A stretch of 64,000 nt of DNA, from NCBI RefSeq assembly GCF_019175385.1, contig NC_083339.1, forward strand, positions 77,086,307 to 77,150,306. The letters run 5' to 3'. The translations under genes were made by a program, and so were the position numbers. This DNA is from Lycium barbarum. Lineage: Eukaryota; Streptophyta; Magnoliopsida; Solanales; Solanaceae. The notes under the pieces were generated by a model. That model saw only the letters and a program-made list of their open reading frames with translations, had not been told where the DNA came from and did no database searches. Below, one piece after another: positions 56,815 through 64,000 of this stretch. Position 1 is the stretch's first letter. The number at the start of each line of letters is the position of its first letter.

Positions 56815-56934
56815 TTTTTTTTTTAACCCCTCCCCACCAGGAGCTCCTTCCTTTGCTCCCTTGGTGACTCAAACTCGCAACCTTCGGGTTGAAAGTGGAG
56901 GACACTTACCATATGAGCAACCCCCTCTTGTCTA
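56815..56934 (-). mobile_element. tRNA-derived SINE-like element
   Basis: On the minus strand it reads GTTGCTCATATGGTAAGTG, which contains an A-box-like TTGCTCATATGG. About 40 bases on, GCGAGTTTGAGTC resembles a pol III B box. It ends in a run of ten A (56815..56824). This layout is that of Solanaceae tRNA-derived SINEs. A target-site duplication is not clear, so the ends are approximate. Confidence 0.6.
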
Positions 56935-57020
56935 TGTGAGGATATAATTTAAATAGGTGAAGGGTTAAATACTGCAACTAAAATTTTAAGTTGAAACTGA
57001 AAGAGACGTGACTTTTGGTA

Positions 57021-57861
57021 ATTTTATTTATTTAGAGTACTTAGATAATAGAAAATGGCAAAACTCTAAGAAAATATATAAACAGAATTGGTGGCTTATG
57101 AAATATGTCAAAAGTCACTTCTTCTATGCCTAAATTTATTTATCTAGATATATAGATATTGCTTCAATATGGTCCCGATTTCTCTAATGTATTCATCTAA
57201 ATGATAACTTGTGTATTTTTCTTGTTACTTCCTATAGAGTAATTAAAATGAACAAGTACAAGTTATGACCACAAAAAGAGAACCAAAAGCAGAACCATTC
57301 CCAATAGAGAATATTTGAATCTCCTTGAGATCTTGACTAGTAAGAACGTCAAAACTAGAACGTCAAAACTAGATCTTAACTACTAATGTCTTGTATTCTA
57401 CAAGCACAACTATTATTCTATATTGGGTCTCTCCGTTCTCTTCTTTTTACCACCTGTCCTCTCGAAACGAGAAAAGAAAAAGCAATAACGTCGAAGAAAC
57501 TACCATACAAATGGGCGTCCATAATTCATCTTAAACAACAAATTATTTCTCCAAATTATTGAAAGCATTGATGTGTTTTACCTGATTTGTTCTTATCACT
57601 TAAGAGATGTAATATCAATTTCCATATTTATACTCGGGCGTGGACCAACATGGATTGAGGGGACGGCGGCTAAAGCCCTGGCTTTTGTCACGCTCGTGGA
57701 ACGTCATCTCTTTGATTGTGGTAGGCAGCGCCTTGAATCCAATTCTTTTTCCTTATCCCACAACATTTATATATATATTTCCCTTTGAACTCTTTTCAGA
57801 GAGTATTGGAATATTGGGTTTTGCATTTGTTGTCCAAATGCAGCCACAAGGCCTAGACAAA
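57021..57861. other. Intergenic, nothing recognised
   Basis: No gene, RNA or repeat is supported. The overlapping open frames at 57573..57906 have no known motif and run into the MITE that follows. Confidence 0.6.
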
Positions 57862-58262
57862 AAAGGGGCAACTTGCACGATTGCCTTATTCGGGGGTGGT
57901 ATTTAATTTTTGCCCCTCAAATTGCTAGCCTTTAATTTTTGTCTTTCGTCTAAAAATTTATGGGTTCCGGGTACGAAACCCCGCTCAGTAAAATTTTTTT
58001 AAAAAAAATCGCAAGGCAGAATTTGCCTGTAAAACTCTATCTTAAGGCAGACAAAACTCTACCTTAAGGCAAAATTTGCTAGCTTATAACGCAGAGTTTG
58101 CCTTCAGGCAGGTAGAGTTGGAATCCAAAACTCTGCCTTGCGATTTTCTTTTTATTATTTTTGACTGAGTAGGGGTTTGAACTCCGAAACTCATGAGTTT
58201 TTAGGCGAAAGATAAAAATTAAATACCAATGCATTTGAAGGGAAATCCCCGCAAAAAAGGGA
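57862..58262. mobile_element. Foldback-type MITE
   Basis: Two arms are inverted copies of each other. The left arm runs about 57900..58018, with GTCTTTCGTCTAAAAATTTA, ACCCCGCTCAGTAAAA and TCGCAAGGCAGA. The right arm, read in reverse complement from about 58235 to 58125, has ATCTTTCGCCTAAAAAC, ACCCCTACTCAGTCAAAA and TCGCAAGGCAGA. The centre holds several CTYTRCCTTAAGGCA words. It is about 400 bases long and has no coding capacity. The outer ends are uncertain. Confidence 0.7.
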
Positions 58263-58701
58263 TAACTGATGGCCCATTAAAATTAAATGTTATATTATAT
58301 ATTCACAAAATTGGAAGAGTTATTGCATTTATGAAGACCATGTGAAGAAATTGGTATCACCAAAGAGCTGTGTAGTCAGTAAAGTGACACAATAGCGGAA
58401 GCTTCAACATCGTATGACGTATCATGTATGCCATTAGCCGCACGTATTACATCGCTATAATCGAAACCACTGTTACGGGCACGAATTCATTAATATGAAA
58501 CATTTTCATTAATTATAATGTCCTAGTCTAGGAAAGGATAGAAAAGTGATTTCATCGTAAGGTGTATTTGTATTTAAGCACATATATTTGTTTTCCCAGT
58601 TACATGAGCGGAAGTCCCTTTTTGAAATGTCGTTGCTCTCATATAATGACAGAAGGTCCGAAACAAAAATGATCTAATTTGACCAGTGTACATTAGTCAT
58701 A

Positions 58702-58920
58702 TATCTGTTTCAATTTATATAAACTTATTTCCTTATTAGTCCATGTCAAAAAGAATGATCCATTTCTATATTTAAAAATAATTTACCTTTATGCAATGAT
58801 TTATACCCACACAAAATATATGTGACTCATTTAACACCGCAAAGTTTAAAAGTTTTTTCTTCTTTCTTAGACTCCGTGCCCAGTCAAATGGATTCACATA
58901 AATTGAAACAGAGGGAGTAT
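58702..58920. mobile_element. Stowaway-type MITE
   Basis: The ends are inverted repeats: TCTGTTTCAATTTATATAAA at the left, and TCACATAAATTGAAACAGAG followed by GGAGTA at the right. This is the familiar CTCCCTCYGTTTCAATTTAT terminal repeat of plant Stowaway (Tc1/mariner-like) MITEs, with flanking TA. It is about 220 bases and non-coding. It lies about 400 bases upstream of the MLP gene. Confidence 0.85.
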
Positions 58921-59237
58921 ATGTCTAAGACCTTATCGAAACCCTAATGCTCAAAGAATAAAAAGAAAGACAGGATACCATGCACTTGTTCCATTGCAAA
59001 CTAGATAAAACTGATCAATTACGGGAAAAGAATTCCCTACAGGTTCTTGTCCCCCATTACGATTTCCATTTCTCGTCCACAGAATTTTCTTTTCCGGAAA
59101 TTGAAAGCCACTTCAATTTCCTTTTATGTAAGAATTTATTACCATATGCTAGTAGGCTGCTCTCTTCCAAAGCTGAATCTTTCGAATTGGTGGAGCACTA
59201 AGGGAATAATTTTAATTTTCCACATGCTCTTTTCCAT

Positions 59238-59244
59238 TATAAAA
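59238..59244 (+). promoter_or_regulatory. TATA box of the MLP gene
   Basis: TATAAAA stands about 73 bases before the chosen ATG, a usual distance for a short plant 5' UTR. No competing box is closer. Confidence 0.6.
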
Positions 59245-59316
59245 CACACCCATTTCTTTTCATGCCAAGCATCAAAATTGTCAATTGTTCACTTCATTTA
59301 CTTACTATTAAAAGGA

Positions 59317-60047
59317 ATGGCTCAAATTCACAGAATTGAGCTGCAAGCTGAAATCAAATCTTCTCCAGAAAAACTCTTTAATGTTTACAAGAACAAAACC
59401 TTCCTCCTTCCCAAAATAAGCCCACACAAATTACAAAGCATTAAAGTGCTTGAGGGAGATGGAAAGAGTGTTGGCTCTATTAGGCTATGGACATACAATA
59501 TGGGTAAGTTTGAATACGAAGGAAAAGGAAAAGTGGGGATATAATTCATGCATCTTTTCAACAAAGAGAAATATGATCGACTATGGGTTATAAATTGCTA
59601 AATTAGGTTGAAACTAATCCTCTAATTATAAGCTTAGTTTACTTCTATGAAACACAAAGTTGTATCATAGCAAATTAATATAGTTAGGTGTTGACATAAA
59701 ATATGGATAAGATTTTACCGTATATGAAATGATTATTGCCGTAGTGGATATTCAATCTTTAACGACTTTAATCCATGCTTTCAGGCGCTCCAGTAATCGC
59801 AAAGGACAGGATTGACACTATTGACGAGAAAAACAATTCAATGACATTTGAACTTATTGGAGGTGAAGTCACCAAATACTTCATGAATTTTAAGGCTACT
59901 ATTAAAGTGACTAATGAAGGTAATAGGAACTCGGTGAATTGGAGTCTGGAATATGAGAAGGCAAATGAAGATGTCCCAACTCCGTTATCCCATCTCGATT
60001 ATCTAGTTAGCGTATCTAGAGAGGTTGATGCTTATTTGCCTCTTTAA
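59317..60047 (+). CDS. MLP-like protein (Bet v 1 / major latex protein family), two exons
   Basis: Exon 1 is 59317..59503, the intron 59504..59784 (GTAAGT to TTTCAG, phase 1) and exon 2 59785..60047. Together they give 149 residues, the usual length of the family. The protein begins MAQIHRIELQAEIKSSPEK. Residues 44..55 (LEGDGKSVGSIR) form the glycine-rich loop. The C-terminal helix reads WSLEYEKANEDVPTPLSHLD. The single intron after the glycine-rich loop region is typical of MLP/Bet v 1 genes. These are small cytosolic proteins with a hydrophobic cavity that bind lipophilic ligands and are linked to defence, stress and fruit or latex. The ligand of this one cannot be told. Splice sites are canonical and the frame is intact. 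No paralogue lies in the window. Confidence 0.9.
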
Positions 60048-60196
60048 ATACTAAAACTCAAATATGGGAATTATGTAATGAATTGCCTAATTCTCTTCCT
60101 ATTCTTATAAGTACAACTTTCATGGATTTGAGCTTCTTCGTGTATCTTGGTTATATCTTAGAAAGAAATGTTCTTGCATCTTGAAGCTTTCCTGCT

Positions 60197-60197
<1 letters not shown>

Positions 60198-60288
<91 letters not shown>
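60198..60288. repeat. Compound microsatellite (CT)n(AT)n
   Basis: About 20 CT units followed by about 24 AT units, 150 bases after the stop codon of the MLP gene. Length is likely polymorphic. Confidence 0.97.
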
Positions 60289-60290
<2 letters not shown>

Positions 60291-60770
60291 TGAATAAATA
60301 ATATCCCAATGGAACAATGGATATCACTTCTTATGGAAGCTCTATATTTTCTTTGGAGAATATGGTAAGATTGGTCTAAGAGGGTAGAGCTTATTAGGAC
60401 GTACTGTTTACTATTGCGTGCTGTTGAATGGTGGTAACAGTTTGTTACTTCTAGAAATTACTCTAAATAAGATTATAAATTCTCGTGTCTCAAACATTTA
60501 TTTTATCACTCTCAATTCTCATATTATATTTTGCACCTTAATATTTGTTGTGATTTGTAATTGTTTAAATGGAAGGACTAACAATTTTGTGTAGGCTATC
60601 ACTGTATTAGTCGACTAAGTCCAAAGAGTAGTCAACTGAATTTTAGCAGTTTTACAATTCAACCCCCGCCCTTCTTGAACTTTCAGTTTTTACACTGCAC
60701 CTTTGAAACTCATCTTTAATTTGTATGATCACTATGTATGTATATTACCTTAATAGAATAAGTTGTTACT

Positions 60771-60920
60771 TAGATGAGCATTTTTAAGCCTAAAACTAAT
60801 GTTAAGGGCATCAATAGGTGGAAGACAGGCATTTTTATGCCTAAAAATAACGTTAAGGGAAATTATGATCCAATAGGTGGAAGAGGAGTATTTTAAAACC
60901 ATTTCTTATATGTTAAGGGT
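60771..60920. repeat. Short degenerate tandem repeat
   Basis: A unit of about 55-65 bases is repeated: GCATTTTTAAGCCTAAAA...AATAGGTGGAAGA, then GCATTTTTATGCCTAAAA...AATAGGTGGAAGA, then a diverged third copy. It is non-coding. The remaining sequence 60300..61271 is AT-rich intergenic DNA in which I see nothing else. Confidence 0.7.
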
Positions 60921-61271
60921 TTTTTTAACGCTTTTCCGTTCTTTATAATATTATAAGTTTATCCCTCAAATTGTTGATGTGTGGTATTATATAATGATGG
61001 AAAATAATACAATCTATCCAAATATTGTATTCATCAAAACAATACAATACAGTAGCATGTCAATGTCAATGTACAGAGAGGCAAAAAAGTAATCGGGAGC
61101 ACTAGTATTAGGATCACCGAATAGTTAGTTTAGGCACGGGAAAGAATTTGAAGGAATATCAGGCCAACTTTGACCAAAGAGCTTGTTTTTTTCTTAAATT
61201 AACAGAACTTGTTAGTCCTATCACGGAGTTACATGAGTTCAGTGAAAAAGAGGATCTAATTTGATGAAACA

Positions 61272-63593
61272 TCACCAGAAATCTCCACAAGAACAGCAGC
61301 CCTGCTTAAAATGATGAAATCTGTAATTATCTCGTATTGTGATATCTCGATTTGTGATCTTTGAGATGTGCTTCATTGTCATATGGCAGTCAAAGCAGAT
61401 CCTAATGTTCTTGAATACACGTATAGTGGTTCCCTCAGGTAAGTTCAATAGGCCAAAGCAAACTGCTAACCGTTCACTGTGAAATAAGCATTTCTCTTTT
61501 GTTACCTTACCTGGTTCTGGATAAAGTACTGATGTTTTGGCTAAATTGTTAGAATCAGTCCGAATCTTTTGCATCAGGTTTTCCAATCTGCAATATACTT
61601 TTGGCATATCTATATGGCTTGTATCACCAGAAAAGAATCTATGAATCTTTGCATTCACCTCCACCCAGCTACAACCGGGTTCCTTCTGGACCAACTTAGA
61701 CTTCATCAGCTCTCTTTGTTTGAGTGCATCACTTGCCTTGCCTGCTTCAACATACATGTTTGAGAGGGTGACATAAACAGATGCATCACCGGGGTCATGC
61801 TCTAATATTTTACTGGCCGCCATCTCTGCCAGTTCAAGGATACCGTAAAATTTGCAACCTGCAAGAAAAGGTCTCCAGATTGGAGCACTGGGTTCAATTG
61901 GCAACTTCTTTATGAATTTGAAAGCATTCTCTAACTGCCCTGATCTACTCAGTAGGTCAACCATGCAGCTATAGTGATTCTCTTCAGGTGGAATTCTGTA
62001 ATCTCTTGTCATAGACTCAAAAAACTCTTTCCCTTGTTGAACTAAACCACAATGGCTACAAGCAGAAATAACAGCAAGGAAAGTAAAACTCGTTGGTGAT
62101 ACCCCTTTCTCCACCATCTTTTCAAACAAGAATATAGCCTTCATTGGATTCCCATACTGTGAATAAACTTTAATCATTGCGTTAAATGTCACATCATCTG
62201 GTGTAGATGTTAGACAGAAAACCTTCTCAGCATCCTCTAAATTGCCACATTGTGCATATGTTTCTATTAATGAGCTTGCCACATGCAGGTTCGTCTCAAA
62301 CATCCCCTTAACTACCCGAGAATGCACCTGCTTGCAGATTGCCAAGGATGGCAGCGACGAACAGGCCTTCAGACTAACTGAACATGTATATTCATCACAA
62401 GCTATATCATTATTTAGCATCTTATGGAAGACCTCCAATCCGGAAGCAACCTCCCCATTGTGAACAAGTCCAGCGATCACTGCATTCCATGATGCACTAG
62501 ATGCTTTATGTCCCATCTCCTCGAGCTGTCTTCTAGCATCACCCAGTTCTGCACATTTTGAGTACATATCTATGATAGCAGTCCCAACGAATAACTCTGA
62601 GTTCATTCCATGTTTAATTACCTGAGCATGAAGTGCGCAACCATAATCACGATATTCTGCAGAAGCTGCACATGCAAGGGCCACAGAGAAGGTGTATTCA
62701 TTAGGTTCAATATTGTTCTTTCTCATCAAACAGAATTGTGTCAATGCCTTATAGAAGGCCTTTTGATGGTACAGTCCAGATATAAATGCTGTCCAAGATA
62801 TAAGGTTCCTACTAGCAAGTCCTAGGAACAAATTCTCAGTCTCCTCAATCATTCTGAACTTGATGTACATTGTCAAAGCTGAATTCGCCACCACCGTAAG
62901 TGATATAAATTTCAGTTTTACATTTTGAGCATGCAACTGTTTTCCTACTTGAACAGGTATAGAAGGCCCTCCACAAGCAGATAACAATATCGAGTAGGTG
63001 TAGTGGTTTGGCGCGATATCTAGATTGCCCATATTGACAAAGAAAGCAAAGGCATCAGATAACATTCCATTGCTTACATACCCGCTAATCATGCTATTAC
63101 ACGAAGCAACATCAATGCAAGACATCCTATCAAATATCATCTCAGTACTCTCTATTTTACCACACTTGGCATACATATTAAGCAGGGCTGTAGCTACCAA
63201 CTTGTTGAACCAAATAGCCGTCTTAATTGTTAAAGCATGGTATAATTCGCCAAGCTCAAGAATTCCTTCACTGCTACAGTATCTCAACTGATCAATTATA
63301 TATTGCTCATCCATCTTATTGCTAGCACAACCAAAAGAATCCATCACAGACTCTCCTAATAGCTCATCACTTGCATCAGAATTTCTGAAATTGCCACTGC
63401 TTTCCATACCTATTTCAGCTTCATTTGCACATTCAGTGACATACAAATCTGCAACTCTTGTTCTTTTAACCATTTCATCAAACAGTTTGCGTGCAGCCAA
63501 TTTATTTGAAGAATATGTCACCTTTCTCCATTGGACCGGCTTTAAGTTGCCATTTACAGTGAAAGACAAGGACCAAAAGATTGAGCTACTCAT
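61272..63593 (-). CDS. Pentatricopeptide repeat protein, PLS class with DYW domain
   Basis: A single intact exon of 773 codons. Tandem PPR motifs fill residues of about 130..600, for example ALLNMYAKCGKIESTEMIFD, SMISGYVSNGMLSDAFAFF and LIETYAQCGNLEDAEKVF, in the P-L-S style. The E/E+ region leads to PGCSWVEV (about 639), then the DYW deaminase-type domain with the zinc/catalytic signature HSE (705..707), C-F-D-C (733..736) and the terminal cluster CCSCGDFW (766..773). The last three residues are DFW rather than DYW, a common variant. DYW proteins edit C to U at specific sites in organelle transcripts. The first 30 residues are Ser/Lys-rich with few acids, compatible with organelle import, but the target compartment cannot be fixed. 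The ATG at 63593 is the first in frame. Lack of introns is normal for the family. Confidence 0.95.
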   Translation of the reverse strand: MSSSIFWSLSFTVNGNLKPVQWRKVTYSSNKLAARKLFDEMVKRTRVADLYVTECANEAEIGMESSGNFRNSDASDELLGESVMDSFGCASNKMDEQYIIDQLRYCSSEGILELGELYHALTIKTAIWFNKLVATALLNMYAKCGKIESTEMIFDRMSCIDVASCNSMISGYVSNGMLSDAFAFFVNMGNLDIAPNHYTYSILLSACGGPSIPVQVGKQLHAQNVKLKFISLTVVANSALTMYIKFRMIEETENLFLGLASRNLISWTAFISGLYHQKAFYKALTQFCLMRKNNIEPNEYTFSVALACAASAEYRDYGCALHAQVIKHGMNSELFVGTAIIDMYSKCAELGDARRQLEEMGHKASSASWNAVIAGLVHNGEVASGLEVFHKMLNNDIACDEYTCSVSLKACSSLPSLAICKQVHSRVVKGMFETNLHVASSLIETYAQCGNLEDAEKVFCLTSTPDDVTFNAMIKVYSQYGNPMKAIFLFEKMVEKGVSPTSFTFLAVISACSHCGLVQQGKEFFESMTRDYRIPPEENHYSCMVDLLSRSGQLENAFKFIKKLPIEPSAPIWRPFLAGCKFYGILELAEMAASKILEHDPGDASVYVTLSNMYVEAGKASDALKQRELMKSKLVQKEPGCSWVEVNAKIHRFFSGDTSHIDMPKVYCRLENLMQKIRTDSNNLAKTSVLYPEPGKVTKEKCLFHSERLAVCFGLLNLPEGTTIRVFKNIRICFDCHMTMKHISKITNRDITIRDNYRFHHFKQGCCSCGDFW

Positions 63594-64000
63594 TTGGAGC
63601 TTCGAATTTACCGCAACAAAGTGAATTGATCCTTGTTCCTCTCGGTAAATAATTAACCAAGTGCTAAGCCTTTTGTAATATTAGATCAATTTTAAAAAAT
63701 TAGGTACATAAAATATCTAATTTTGCGGAAAGATCATGGTCTCACATCCCCAAAATTAACACATAAATTCGCCTCTTACATACATGATAACAAACACTGA
63801 ATGAGATAGAAATAAATTGGAGCATAGTGTAAGATGGGTCTTTTGGTAAAATAACACAAGTTATGATAGGGGTCAATTATCAGCCGTCCATTTATTATAT
63901 CCAGGTGAAAGATAACACAACAAGATTCTTGAAATCAAGAACGTGCATGGATTTTGCATCTGTTCTATCTCAAAAGTCAGCAAACAATTTCAATTTTTTT
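63594..64000. other. Upstream region of the PPR gene
   Basis: AT-rich sequence with no second gene. It should hold the promoter of the minus-strand PPR gene, but I see no TATA box that stands out, as is usual for weakly expressed PPR genes. Confidence 0.5.

Noticed and set aside
56815..56934. A tRNA gene
   Set aside because: Box-A and box-B-like words exist but no cloverleaf closes, and an A-run follows, so a SINE is the better reading.
57573..57906. Two overlapping open frames upstream of the foldback MITE
   Set aside because: Low-complexity translation, overlapping frames and read-through into the MITE. No family is recognised.

Overview
This window is plant nuclear DNA from a dicot. The two genes, the LTR families and the SINE/MITE types fit Solanaceae best, but genus cannot be read from the sequence. 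About 56 kb of the 64 kb is a nest of transposable elements. Host genes appear only in the last 5 kb: an intact two-exon MLP/Bet v 1-type gene (59317..60047, +) and an intact single-exon DYW-type PPR gene (61272..63593, -).

Layout. The 5' LTR of a Ty3/gypsy element (element C) begins just before the window and runs from 1 to 1659. There it is split by a 20.2 kb insertion, element B (1660..21817), flanked by the 5-bp duplication TTCAC. B has the unusual order LTR - internal - LTR - internal - LTR. Its first internal domain is itself split by a solo LTR (7228..9809, duplication TGAAG). Element C resumes at 21823, with its primer-binding site at 22620, a largely non-coding internal region (22616..26826) and a 3' LTR (26827..32915). 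That 3' LTR is split by another solo LTR (27843..31325, duplication TCTTG). C sits in the gag of an older gypsy element, D (32916..36213), whose tail is broken up by LTR fragments and one more solo LTR (36864..39622).

From 39833 to about 56340 the underlying sequence is the minus-strand ORF1 (DUF4283 plus zinc knuckle) of an old LINE. It is cut by a gag-only gypsy element H (40497..48462, duplication GAAAG), solo LTR G (50138..53345, duplication TTAAC) and solo LTR I (53670..55981, duplication GGAGG). A tRNA-derived SINE-like sequence, a foldback MITE and a Stowaway-type MITE lie between this and the genes.

How the parts relate. The gypsy elements appear to be one chromovirus (Tekay/Del-like) radiation: initiator-tRNA-Met primer sites, chromodomain-type pol ends, and LTRs of 2.3-3.5 kb. 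Two LTR families are seen, one starting TGTTACACC (B, H, I) and one starting TGTTATAYCC (C, G, F and two solo copies). Both end GGGTCGTGACA. All gag-pol frames carry stops, frameshifts or active-site changes, so none of these copies looks autonomous. The most notable unexplained signal is a pair of small hairpins followed by a splice-donor-like CAG|GTA in twelve LTR copies. The second stem keeps pairing while its sequence switches between CGTCC/GGACG and CCCCC/GGGGG. In B, C and H a matching acceptor (TTTCAG) stands at the gag start.
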